Shown: piece after piece, positions 1-13,900 of the stretch
Position numbering within the stretch: position 1 is the first letter of the stretch
Layout: every line of letters begins with the position of its first letter
Assembly (NCBI GenBank): GCA_933228895.1
Contig: OW121848.1
Coordinates: forward strand, 163,138,688 to 163,202,687
Direction of reading: 5' to 3'
DNA from: Platycnemis pennipes
Lineage: Eukaryota > Arthropoda > Insecta > Odonata > Platycnemididae
Length of the DNA: 64,000 nt
The notes under the pieces: generated by a model
What the model was told of the DNA's origin: nothing
The model's database searches: none
What the model saw: only the letters and a program-made list of their open reading frames with translations
Position numbers and translations under genes: made by a program

Positions 1-2373
1 GAAAATAAAAGAAGCATGCATGCTGAAAACTTTATTTATTTAAACAGGTATCTTATAGGAAAATGAAAAAGTGGGTAAATTTGAACCAGGAATTCATGGG
101 ATTATAGTATAGAATACATTATATCCTTGTAGCAGGATCAGAGTATTCAGTGGAATCTGTGGGAATATTAAAGAAAGATAAAATTGCAATCTCAAAATGT
201 CACATTTCAAGAGCAATGGTGAGAAATTGCAATGCCCATTATGTAAATTTTATTCGTTAACTGTTTCATTAAAATATCGAAAGGGGTTAAAATAAAAAAA
301 ATTCAGTGCAACAGAGCAACAAAACAATGTGGTTAACAATCATTGGATTCAAAATTTTGTGGTTTCATTGGTTGCCGTAAAATTGCTTGTAAGCTTTAAT
401 AAATGTTTTGGGAGATATTATTTTAAGAGGCTACAATATGCTATTACTGTTAACCCGCCTTCAGATTTTATGCCAAAATCTGGGATGAAAAATTAATCAT
501 CTAACAGTTTTTTTAATTGCTTGAAATTTTATTTTTAAGAGCAGTAAAAATTTCAAAACAGTATAACCTTTCCGCAACACCTCTGAATCCATTAAAAGGA
601 TTCGCGGAAAAGAGAAATATCATCTCTACATTTGGCATAACACCTGCGACTAGGAATTAGTGGAGTGTACGCCTGCAGCTCGATGCTGGCCCGACTTTGT
701 ATCTGGGTGACTAAGTTATTTCTCCAAGACTCGCTACTTTGTTCGTGGTCAAGGGAGAGGGAAGCAAGAGGGAAGGAGACGAGAAATCTGAGCCGCCCGA
801 GGAGAGCTCTTACCCTTGGCTCTTTGTGATTCCCCGACTGCGGCAAAGGCATCGCTAAAGGCTCCTCAATTAGCAAATTAAATATCTGAGGGAACGCCGC
901 TTAACAGCTGGACCGCATCAACAGTGCCACGGCGGTGAAACGCGATGAATATCCAACACAGTGCTCCCACTTGGGTCGTAGTCACAGGCGCCATGATTCA
1001 ATGCTCTCTCTCAGTAATTCATACGTGTCATGGCATATGAAAGGCAAGGTGTTTCAATTTGGGACTAGGAATTGAAGGTTAACAAACACTCACGAGGGCA
1101 CTGTATCGCGGGATGACCTCTCAAACTTATTCCCCGAAGCGAGGAAACGGGGTTCCATGCCAGTCAAAATTCTTACCGAAGTGATACTCAGATTTTCTCA
1201 TTCCCCTCGCCTCGGCTAAGGAGCGTGTGACGTTGTTTTCGCATTTAGAGAAAAGGAAAGAGACAACGCATAATTCACATCAATCATGCCATTTTTTTCG
1301 TTTTCTGCATGCCCTCCCGGGAAGATAAAAAGGGAGAGAGAGAGAGGCCGAAATGCGAATTCGACACGGCCGTTGGATTAAACGAAGGTAAATCAAAGCC
1401 CAGGAGACAAGCCAATTTTCACCGACGCTTTGTGGGTGGGGAGGGACGGAGAAGGATATTTGCGCAGATTAAGGAAACGGGGTGAGGGAAGTGAGTGGAG
1501 GGGGGGGCGAGGGGAGGGCGATTCCTGAAAAGGGATTGGAGCAGGGCAAGAGAGAGGAGGCCGTGATTGATCTAGATACAATCCGATGTTGTCAACCCGA
1601 GAGAATTTACGAATATGAGTGGTGTCGGGAGCGGCGGGAAGAGCGGGGCTATGCCTTCGCGCAGGCCGGGAGTTGCGTGTCCCCTGGGACGGAGAGAGAG
1701 GACTTGCGAGGATTTCGGTTAGAGAGGGAGGGAAAGACGAAGAGAAGGCTGAGCGATACATATATATACCTAATTCGGAACGAAGTATGGGGAATTGGGA
1801 ACGGGGATGAAATGAGATAAGGTGTAATGGAATTGTCAAATGCTCTTCCGGAATGTTGCCGTCATCGCGGCAAGCATCTCCTTTGCTAAACGGACAAACA
1901 TTAATCAGTTCTGACATAATTGTTTAACTGCGAACACATTTTCGTTTGATGCCCGTGAGCTGATTCCCACACCATTGTAATCTGGCAACATGCTTTGCCA
2001 ATACGTAAAACAGCGGTGTGGGCATTACTTATTTATTTTGAGAAGAGTTCTGATATCCATGAAGAATAAAAAAATTAATTGATGTTAAATTCTACATCAC
2101 AGTTTTTGATAATCACACAGTGCTGAAGGCATAAAAAATAGGCCGGGTAAAAAATAAAGATAGTTTGGATTTTGACTTTCGTCCTTTCCTTCTTTCCACA
2201 TACTTTGCTAAACTCTTTGCCAGCCTTCAGCTTAACTATTTGAAAACTTTTTTTTGGTCTCTTTTTTAATAAAATAATTCAAATGATTCATTATCAGATA
2301 ATTTTCATTGAATTCGTTCAACTTCGAAAATCGAAATACCCTTGGGTGTCAAGTACTTTGCCAGCTGAGAAGT
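1..2373. other. Intergenic, no supported gene
   Basis: Mostly AT-rich sequence. Short open frames occur near 592-876 and 1393-1917, but they are low-complexity or lack any recognisable domain, and I do not call them genes. A GC/GA-rich island inside this stretch is listed separately. Confidence 0.6.
1300..1810. other. GC/GA-rich island
   Basis: A locally GC-rich, purine-rich patch containing GAGA runs near 1333-1346, a G run near 1500 and several CpGs, set in AT-rich DNA. Overlapping frames of 112 and 174 codons exist on opposite strands, which is expected where stop codons are rare. It may be a regulatory island or simple low-complexity sequence. I see no exon signal. Confidence 0.35.
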
Positions 2374-2487
2374 TATAGTTGCTTGTTTGCATGTCAATAG
2401 TGCATACTTGGTGATCTTCACCCCCTGCCACACACCCTCGCGGTGGCTTGCAGGGTATCGTGTCGATATAGATGTGTAGATGTAGAC
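2374..2487 (+). mobile_element. 5'-truncated CR1/Jockey-group non-LTR 3' end
   Basis: Only the 3' untranslated tail is present. It is nearly identical to tails at 46619-46727 and 52605-52700: a TATAGTTGCTTGTTTGCATG start, a CACCCCCTGCCACACACC core, a CGGTGGCTTGCAGGGTATCG block, and an end in GTAGATGTAG-type repeats. The 52 kb copy carries the matching reverse-transcriptase C-terminus, so this tail belongs to the same non-LTR family, truncated at its 5' end as is usual for target-primed retrotransposition. No coding sequence remains. Confidence 0.75.
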
Positions 2488-4982
2488 GTACTTGCAATTT
2501 TCTCATTACATTGTGGGTGAACTAATTATTCATTATCATTATTATTTAGATATAATGTCACTCATACGGTGAGTGTAACCATTCCTTTTTTAATTCCAAT
2601 CTCCTCGTTGTTACTTTGAAGGAATCACATGGGTAGCTATTTATTATGTAATGTCCAAAAACAAGGTTAATTACAGCCCTGAAACTTAGGAGATTCTTAT
2701 GACAACCTTCAAAGCGTAAATGGCGCGTCAAAGTTTGCTAAGGCTCTAGGTGTTAAAGGGATTTTATTCATTTCATTGGGTTCAAACTCAACAAAATGAG
2801 GGTAAAAGGAGCAAGTAATATGAAACACAAGATATGTGACCTTACGTAATTTAGACCGAAATTCACTTTAAATATGGGCTGCAAGGTTTCAGATAAACCG
2901 ATTTTTGGTAACTGAATGAAAATTTGGACAAGGGAATACTTTATATGAAATTTTGAACACCAAATCAAACAATTAATTCATATGATCAAGAACACTTGCT
3001 TGAGTTGCATCAATTCCAAGATAAAATCGTCATTAATTTACCGTTCCATTATCCCTGCTATTACTCCAGAAAGGGATTCTTAAAAGTGGCCATGCTTAGA
3101 ATCATAGCACTCAAATTCTAACCGGGTGAACTCCGGCATAGTTAGTAATTTTCGGGAAAATCATGATGGCAAATAAATAAATTGGAGAGGGAGCTGTTAT
3201 CCTGGTGTAGGAAACTTACTGTTGAAGACTATGTTATGGAATATGCTTGCAAAGCCTAAGTTGCTAAAATTCGGGTAACTTTTCTCCAGGTACTTACAGG
3301 TATGATAATTCCTCGTGGAAACTCCTTGAATGATGAGATGTTCCTACCGATGCAATTTCAAGCTGCGTAATGATGAGACAAGTTCTGGAATTTATTAGTA
3401 TTCATCCAGAAGGCTTTTCGCCCAACCACCGAAGCACAAGTAACATGATGTATCCCTACAATTCTAATAAGCGCCCATCGGGAGGTCTAAGTGCCAAGAT
3501 TCGGTCAAAGTAATCACAAACGAGGGCCCCTCCGGATGATGAAGCCACAAGAAGGCAGCAATGGAGCACTCAGCTACCAAATTGCCGGAATCGCTGCATT
3601 AATTATCCCCAGCACGCGAGGTCAAGTTGATTTTGCGCTACGGATGCAACACACGTCAAGTAAAATGGGCTATAGACAACCTCACTCATTTTATCTGGGA
3701 GAGGTTGGCATCTTTGCTGCCAAAAGACTACATTTCAAGACTACATCAAAACTTGGCATGTAGAAAACACTTAATGAACTAACAGAGCTGAACGCGTAAG
3801 TTTTTTACTTTTGTTGATGAAAACGCTCCTCATGGTTAAAAGTCTTCGAATAACGTTAGTTCCATTCACAGAGCAAAGCTTAATCAATGTTTGTGAATTT
3901 ACGATTACGTGACGAATGAGTATTAAATGCTTTGAGACTCCCAACAATAATAGTTTAAAATATATTGGACATGCGTTGAAAACTTTATTAGTTTGCTAGC
4001 CCTTAAATAACTACCAAGTTGCCGCCAATTGCAATTGTAAATATTTACCAAAAAATATAAAATAACTTATTTACCAACAAAAGACCGAACTACGCTACGA
4101 ACCTACTAAGCTACGAATAAATGCTCACTATCTGAGCCGACTCTTTCAAGGAGACGACGAGGAGATCCGTAAATCAATTTATTCAGGGTGCCCCTCACTT
4201 TGTTGAAAAAAATCTTCCACGCTCATTCCGACACAGCTCCTGGGAAACCTTAATTTTTCCCATCATAGTGTAATTCAGCCATTCCAACTGAGGACATTTC
4301 ATTGATTCGTTAACAGCAATTAACTAGGAGGTGGTCGTAAATTTCCGCAAATAATAATAAAGATGTTAAATATTCGGATTTTTATGAAAGAAAAACAAAT
4401 TAGCTAGGGTTTATTTTAGATCAATTATTCAAATTGGATGAAAAGCAACAAAAGAAAAAGATTGTTTGCGTTGTAAATATTATTATTAAAATCCGTGAAA
4501 TCATGAAAGAGAGCGAACTATTTAGAGTTATAAAAATCAAATAATTTAGCGTTGCAAAATTTACGTATTTTCAATGAGAGGCAAATGAAATATGGTTTCC
4601 ACTAAACTTGTTCCACAATAATTAGAGATCTTATAACCTTCTGATGTATAAATAAGTTGATACTACAAACATGAGCAAGTGATGTTGATGATGTGTCACA
4701 TCGCTCCTAACGTACCACCTTAGAAGACATTAGCATTAAAAAACGAGGTGAGCCCCTTAGTGGCGAACATCCCCTGGCTCTTCGCTTATGGTCCTCCCTT
4801 ATGAACTACTCCACTTGTTATTTGTTCGCACCACCCCCGTAATCCAAGTAGCTTTCCTTCCCACACTCGCAAGTTCCCGCCGAGAGTACAATTTCGAGGG
4901 CAAAGAAAGGGACTCCTTCCTCCCCCCCCTCCCCCTTCCCCCTTAACAGAGGGTTCCTCACTATGCGAGCAGGTGTTAACGC
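2488..4982. other. Intergenic, AT-rich, C-rich at right edge
   Basis: No gene supported. A 90-codon frame at 3491-3763 has no recognisable domain. From about 4900 the + strand becomes C-rich, with runs of 7-8 C, leading into the satellite. Confidence 0.6.
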
Positions 4983-7900
4983 ACCTCACACACTACTCAC
5001 CACCCCCTCACCCCCCCCCCCACTCTACTCACCCCCCCTCACCGTACTCACCCCCCCTCAATTTACTCATCCCCCGCACCCTAATCACCCCCTCTCACTC
5101 TACTCACCCCCCTACTCACCCTAACTCACCCCCCCTTACCCTACTCACCCCCCTCACCCTACTCACCCCCCTCACCCTACTCACCCCCCTCACCCTACTA
5201 ACCCTAACTCACCTCCCCTCACTCTACTCACCCCCTCTCACTCTACTCACCCCCCTCACCCTATTCACCCTAAAACACCTCCCCTCACTCTACTCACCCC
5301 CTCTCACTCTACTCACCCCCCCTCACCCTATTCACCCTAACTCACGCCCCTCACCCTACACACCCTAACTCACCTCCCCTCACTCTACTTACCCCCTCTC
5401 ACTCTAGTCACCCCCTCTCACCCTACTCACCGTAACTCACCTCTTCTCACTCTACTCACCCCCTTTCACTCTACTCACCTCCCTCACCCTACTCACCCCC
5501 CTCACCCTACTCACCCTAACTCACCTCCCCTCACTCTACTCACCCCCTCTCACTCTACTCACCCCCTCTCACCCTACTCACCCTAACTCACCTCCTCTCA
5601 CTCTACTCACCCCCTTTCACTCTACTGACCCCCCTCACGCTACTCACCCTAACTCACCTCCCCTCACTCTACTCACCCCATCTCACTCTACTCACCCCCC
5701 CGCACCCTACTCACCCCCCTCACCCTTCACACCCCTCTCACCAAACGCACCCCCCTCACCCTACTCACCTCCCTCACCCTACTCACCCCCCTCACCCTAC
5801 TCACCCTAACTGACCTCCCCTCACTCTACTCACCCCATCTCACTCTACTCACCCCCCCGCACCCTACTCACCCCCCTCACCCTTCACTCCCCTCTCACCA
5901 AACGCACCCCCCTCACCCTACTCACCTCCCTCACCCTACTCACCCCCCTCACCCTACTCACCCTAACTCACCTCCCCTCACTCTACTCACCCCATCTCAC
6001 TCTACTCACCCCCCCGCACCCTACTCACCCCCCTCACCCTTCACACCCCTCTCACCAAACGCACCCCCCTCACCCTACTCACCTCCCTCACCCTACTCAC
6101 CCCCCTCACCCTACTCACCCCCCTCACCCTACTCACCCTAACTCACCTCCCCTCACTCTACTCACCCCCTCTCACTCTACTCACCCCCCCTCACCCTACT
6201 CACCCTAACTCACCTCCTCTCACTCTACTCACCCCCTTTCACTCTACTGACCCCCCTCACGCTACTCACCCTAACTCACCTCCCCTCACTCTACTCACCC
6301 CATCTCACTCTACTCACCCCCCCTCACCCTACTCACCCCCCTCTCCCTTCACACCCCCCTCACCAAACTCACCCCCCTCACCATACTCACCTCCCTCACC
6401 CTACTCACCCCCCTCACCCTACTCACCCTAACTCACGTCCCCTCACTCTACTCACCCCATCTCACTCTACTCACCCCCCCGCACCCTACTCACCCCCCTC
6501 ACCCTTCACACCCCTCTCACCAAACGCACCCCCCTCACCCTACTCACCTCCCTCACCCTACTCACCCCCCTCACCCTACTCACCCTAACTCACCTCCCCT
6601 CACTCTACTCACCCCCTCTCACTCTACTCACCCCCTCTCACCCTACTCACCCTAACTCACCTCCTCTCACCCTACTCACCTCCCTCACCCTACTCACCCC
6701 CCTCACCCTACTCACCCTAACTCACCTCCCCTCACTCTACTCACCCCATCTCACTCTACTCACCCCCCCGCACCCTACTCACCCCCCTCACCCTTCACAC
6801 CCCTCTCACCAAACGCACCCCCCTCACCCTACTCACCTCCCTCACCCTACTCACCCCCCTCACCCTACTCACCCTAACTCACCTCCCCTCACTCTACTCA
6901 CCCCCTCTCACTCTACTCACCCCCTCTCACCCTACTCACCCTAACTCACCTCCTCTCACTCTACTCACCCCCTTTCACTCTACTGACCCCCCTCACGCTA
7001 CTCACCCTAACTCACCTCCCCTCACTCTACTCACCCCATCTCACTCTACTCACCCCCCCTCACCCTACTCACCCCCCTCTCCCTTCACACCCCCCTCACC
7101 AAACTCACCCCCCTCACCCTACTCACCTCCCTCACCCTACTCACCCCCTCACCCTACTCACCCTAACTCACCTCACCTCACTCTACTCACCCCCTCTCAC
7201 TCTACTCACCCCCTCTCACCCTACTCACCCTAACTCACCTCCTCTCACTCTACTCACCCCCTTTCACTCTACTGACCCCCCTCACGCTACTCACCCTAAC
7301 TCACCTCCCCTCACTCTACTCACCCCATCTCACTCTACTCACCCCCCCTCACCCTACTCACCCCCCTCTCCCTTCACACACCCCTCACCAAACTCACCCC
7401 CCTCACCCTACTCACCTCCCTCACCCTACTCACCCCCGTCACCCTACTCACACTAACTCACATCCCCTCACTCTACTCACCCCCTCTCACTCTACTCACC
7501 CCCTCTCACCCTACTCACCCTAACTCACCTCCTCTCACTCTACTCACCCCCTTTCACTCTACTGACCCCCCTCACGCTACTCACACTAACTCACCTCCCC
7601 TCACTCTACTCACCCCATCTCACTCTACTCACCCCCCCGCACCCTACTCACCCCCCTCACCCTTCACACCCCTCTCACCAAACGCACCCCCCTCACCCTA
7701 CTCACCTCCCTCACCCTACTCACCCCCCTCACCCTACTCACCCTAACTCACCTCCCCTCACTCTACTCACCCCCTCTCACTCTACTCACCCCCTCTCACC
7801 CTACTCACCCTAACTCACCTCCTCTCACCCTACTCACCTCCCTCACCCTACTCACCCCCCTCACCCTACTCACCCTAACTCACCTCCCCTCACTCTACTT

Positions 7901-10900
7901 ACCCCCTCTCACTCTAGTCACCCCCTCTCAACCTACTCATTGTAACTCACCTCTTCTCACTCTACTCACCCCCCTCACCCTACTCACCCTAACTCACCTC
8001 CCCTCACTCTACTCACCCCCTCTCACTCTACTCACCCCCTTTCACCCTACTCACCCTAACTCACCTCCTCTCACTCTACTCACCCCCTTTCACTCTACTG
8101 ACCCCCCTCACGCTACTCACCCTAACTCACCTCCCCTCACTCTACTCACCCCATCTCACTCTACTCACCCCCCCGCACCCTACTCACCCCCCTCACCCTT
8201 CACACCCCTCTCACCAAACGCACCCCCCTCACCCTACTCACCTCCCTCACCCTACTCACCCCCCTCACCCTACTCACCCTAACTCACCTCCCCTCACTCT
8301 ACTCACCCCATCTCACTCTACTCACCCCCCCCGCACCCTACTCACCCCCCTCACCCTTCACACCCCTCTCACCAAACGCACCCCCCTCACCCTACTCACC
8401 TCCCTCACGCTACTCACCCCCCTCACCCTACTCACCCTAACTCACCTCCCCTCACTCTACTCACCCCCTCTCACTCTACTCACCTCCTCTCACTCTACTC
8501 ACCCCCTTTCACTCTACTGACCCCCCTCACGCTACTCACCCTAACTCACCTCCCCTCACTCTACTCACCCCATCTCACTCTACTCACCCCCTCTCACCCT
8601 ACTCACCCTAACTCACCTCCTCTCACTCTACTCACCCCCTTTCACTCTACTGACCCCCCTCACGCTACTCACCCTAACTCACCTCCCCTCACTCTACTCA
8701 CCCCATCTCACTCTACTCACCCCCCCTCACCCTACTCACCCCCCTCTCCCTTCACACCCCCCTCACCAAACTCACCCCACTCACCCTACTCACCTCCCTC
8801 ACCCTACTAACCCCCCTCACCCTACTCACCCTAACTCACCTCCCCTCACTCTACTCACCCCCTCTCACTCTACTCACTCCCCCTCACCCTACTCACCCTA
8901 ACTCACCTCCTCTCACTCTACTCACCCCCTTTCACTCTACTGACCCCCCTCACCCTACTCACCCTAACTCACCTCCCCTCACTCTACTCACCCCCTCTCA
9001 CTCTACTCACCCCCTCTCACCCTACTCACCATAACTCACCTCCTCTCACCCTACTCACCTCCCTCACCCTACTCACCCCCCTCACCCTACTCACCCTAAC
9101 TCACCTCCCCTCACTCTACTCACCCCATCTCACTCTACTCACCCCCCCGCACCCTACTCACCCCCCTCACCCTTCACACCCCTCTCACCAAACGCACCCC
9201 CCTCACCCTACTCACCTCCCTCACCCTACTCACCCCCCTCACCCTACTCACCCTAACTCACCTCCCCTCACTCTACTCACCCCCTCTCACTCTACTCACC
9301 CCCTCTCACCCTACTCACCCTAACTCACCCCCCTCTCCCTTCACACCCCCCTCACCAAACTCACCCCCCTCACCCTACTCACCTCCCTCACCCTACTCAC
9401 CCCCCTCACCCTACTCACCCTAACTCACCTCCCCTCACTCTACTCACCCCCTCTCACTTTACTCACCCCCTCTCACCCTACTCACCCTAACTCACCTCCT
9501 CTCACTCTACTCACCCCCTTTCACTCTACTGACCCCCCTCACGCTACTCACACTAACTCACCTCCCCTCGCTCTACTCACCCCATCTCACTCTACTCACC
9601 CCCCCGCACCCTACTCACCCCCCTCACCCTTCACACCCCTCTCACCAAACGCACCCCCCTCACCCTACTCACCTCCCTCACCCTACTCACCCCCCTCACC
9701 CTACTCACCCTAACTCACCTCCCCTCACTCTACTCACCCCAACTCACTCTACTCACCCCCTCTCACCCTACTCACCCTAACTCACCTCCTCTCACCCTAC
9801 TCACCTCCCTCACCCTACTCACCCCCCTCACCCTACTCACCCTAACTCACCTCCCCTCAATCTACTTACCCCCTCTCACTCTAGTCACCCCCTCTCACCC
9901 TACCAACTGTAACTCACCTCTTCTCACTCTACTCACCCCCCTCACCCTACTCACCCTAACTCACCTCCCCTCACTCTACTCACCCCCTCTCACTCTACTC
10001 ACCCCCTCTCACCCTACTCACCCTAACTCACCTCCTCTCACTCTACTCACCCCCTTTCACTCTACTGACCCCCCTCACGCTACTCACACTAACTCACCTC
10101 CCCTCACTCTACTCACCCCATCTCACTCTACTCACCCCCCCTCACCCTACTCACCCCCCTCTCCCTTCACACCCCCCTCACCAAACTCACCCCCCTCACC
10201 CTACTCACCTCCCTCACCCTACTCACCCCCTCACCCTACTCACCCTAACTCACCTCCCCTCACTCTACTCACCCCATCTCACTCTACTCACCCCCCCGCA
10301 CCCTACTCACCCCCCTCACCCTTCACTCCCCTCTCAACAAACGCACCCCCCTCACCCTACTCACCTCCCTCACCCTACTCACCCCCCTCACCCTACTCAC
10401 CCTAACTCACCTCCCCTCACTCTACTCACCCCATCTCACTCTACTCACCCCCCCGCACCCTACTCACCCCCCTCACCCTTCACACCCCTCTCACCAAACG
10501 CACCCCCCTTACCCTACTCACCTCCCTCACCCTACTCACCCCCCTCACCCTACTCACCCTAACTCACCTCCCCTCACTCTACTCACCCCCTCTCACTCTA
10601 CTCACCCCCTCTCACCCTACTCACCCTAACTCACCTCCTCTCACTCTACTCACCCCCTTTCACTCTACTGACCCCCCTCACGCTACTCACACTAACTCAC
10701 CTCCCCTCACTCTACTCACCCCATCTCACTCTACTCACCCCCCCTCACCATACTCACCCCCCTCTCCCTTCACACCCCCCTCACCAAACTCACCCCCCTC
10801 ACCCTAACCACCTCCCTCACCCTACTCACCCCCCTCACCCTACTCACACTAACTCACCTCCCCTCACTCTACTCACCCCATCTCACTCTACTCACCCCCC

Positions 10901-13900
10901 CGCACCCTACTCACCCCCCTCACCCTTCACACCCCTCTCACCAAACGCACCCCCCTTACCCTACTCACCTCCCTCACCCTACTCACCCCCCTCATTCTAC
11001 TCACCCTAACTCACCTCCCCTCACTCTACTCACCCCATCTCACTCTACTCACCCCCTGTCACCCTACTCACCCTAACTCACTTCCTCTCACTCTACTCAC
11101 CCCCTTTCACTCTACTGACCCCCCTCACGCTACTCACCCTAACTCACCTCCCCTCACTCTACTCACCCCATCTCACTCTACTCACCCACCCTCACCCTAC
11201 TCACCCCCCTCTCCCTTCACACCCCCCTCACCAAACTCACCCCCCTCACCCTACTCACCTCCCTCACCCTACTCACCCCCCTCACCCTACTCACCTTAAC
11301 TCACCTCCCCTCACTCTACTCACCCCATCTCACTCTACTAACCCCCCCGCACCCTACTCACCCCCCTCACCCTTCACACCCCTCTCACCAAACGCACCCC
11401 CCTCACCCTACTCACCTCCCTCACCCTACTCACCCCCCTCACCCTACTCACCCCCCTCACCCTACTCACCCTAACTCACCTCCCCTCACTCTACTCACCC
11501 CCTCTCACTCTACTCACCCCCTCTCACCCTACTCACCCTAACTCACCTCCTCTCACCCTACTCACCTCCCTCACCCTACTCACCCCCCTCACCCTTCACA
11601 CCCCTCTCACCAAACGCACCCCCCTCACCCTACTCACCTCCCTCACCCTACTCACCCCCCTCACCCTACTCACCCTAACTCACCTCCCCTCACTCTACTC
11701 ACCCCATCTCACTCTACTCACCCCCCCGCACCCTACTCACCCCCCTCACCCTTCACTCCCCTCTCACCAAACGCACCCCCCTCACCCTACTCACCTCCCT
11801 CACCCTACTCACCCCCCTCACCCTACTCACCCTAACTCACCTCCCCTCACTCTACTCACCCCATCTCACTCTACTCACCCCCCCGCACCCTACTCACCCC
11901 CCTCACCCTTCACACCCCTCTCACCAAACGCACCCCCCTCACCCTACTCACCTCCCTCACCCTACTCACCCCCCTCACCCTACTCACCCTAATTAACCTC
12001 CCCTCACTCTACTCACCCACTCTCACTCTACTCACCCGCTCTCACCCTACTCACCCTAACTCACCTCCTCTCACTCTACTCACCCCCTTTCACTCTACTG
12101 ACCCCCCTCACGCTACTCACCCTAACTCACCTCCCCTCACTCTACTCACCCCATCTCACTCTACTCACCCCCCCTCACCCTACTCACCCCCCTCTCCCTT
12201 CACACCCCCCTCACCAAACTCACCCCCCTCACCCTACTCACCTCCCTCACCCTACTCACCCCCCTCACCCTACTCACCTCCCTCACCCTACTCACCCCCC
12301 TCACCCTACTCACCCTAACTCACCTCCCCTCACTCTACTCACCCCCTCTCACTCTACTCACCCCCTCTCACCCTACTCACCCTAACTCACCTCCTCTCAC
12401 TCTACTCACCCCCTTTCACTCTACTGACCCCCCTCACGCTACTCACCCTAACTCACCTCCCCTCACTCTACTCACCCCATCTCACTCTACTCACCCCCCC
12501 GCACCCTACTCACCCCCCTCTCCCTTCACACCCCCCTCACAAAACTCACCCCCCTCACCCTACTCACCTCCCTCACCCTACTCACCCCCCTCACCCTACT
12601 CACCCTAACTCACCTCCCCTCACTCTACTCACCCCCTCTCACTCTACTCACCCCCTCTCACCCTACTCACCCTAACTCACCTCCTCTCACTCTACTCACC
12701 CCCTTTCACTCTACTGACCCCCCTCACGCTACTCACACTAACTCACCTCCCCTCACTCTACTCACCCCATCTCACTCTACTCACCCCCCCTCACCCTACT
12801 CACCCCCCTCTCCCTTCACACCCCCCTCACCAAACTCACCCCCCTCACCCTACTCACCTCCCTCACCCTACTCACCCCCCTCACCCTACTCACCCTAACT
12901 CACCTCCCCTCACTCTATTCACCCCATCTCACTCTACTCACCCCCCCGCACCCTACTCACCCCCCTCACCCTTCACACCCCTCTCACCAAACGCACCCCC
13001 CTCACCCTACTCACCTCCCTCACCCTACTCACCCCCCTCACCCTACTCACCCTAACTCACCTCCCCTCACTCTACTCACCCCCTCTCACTCTACTCACCC
13101 CCTCTCACTCTACTCACCCCCTCTCACCCTACTCACCCTAACTCACCTCCTCTCACTCTACTCACCCCCTTTCACTCTACTGACCCCCCTCACGCTACTC
13201 ACCCTAACTCACCTCCCCTCACTCTACTCACCCCATCTCACTCTACTCACCCCCCCTCACCCTACTCACCCCCCTCTCCCTTCACACCCCCCTCACCAAA
13301 CTCACCCCCCTCACCCTACTCACCTCCCTCACCCTACTCACCTCCCTCACCCTACTCACCCCCCTCACCCTACTCACCCTAACTCACCTCCCCTCACTCT
13401 ACTCACCCCCTCTCACTCTACTCACCCCCTCTCACCCTACTCACCCTAACTCACCTCCTCTCACTCTACTCACCCACTTTCACTCTACTGACCCCCCTCA
13501 CGCTACTCACCCTAACTCACCTCCCCTCACTCTACTCACCCCATCTCACTCTACTCACCCCCCCTCACCCTACTCACCCCCCTCTCCCTTCACACCCCCC
13601 TCACCAAACTCACCCCCCTCACCCTACTCACCTCCCTCACCCTACTCACCCCCCTCACCCTACTCACCCCAACTCACCTCCCCTCACTCTACTCACCCCA
13701 TCTCATTCTACTCACCCCCCCGCACCCTACTCACCCCGTCACCCTTCACACCCCTCTCACCAAACGCACCCCCCTCACCCTACTCACCTCCCTCACCCTA
13801 CTCACCCCCCTCACCCTACTCACCCCCCTCACCTTACTCACCCTAACTCACCTCCCTTCACTCTACTCACCCCCTCTCACTCTACTCACCCCCTCTCACC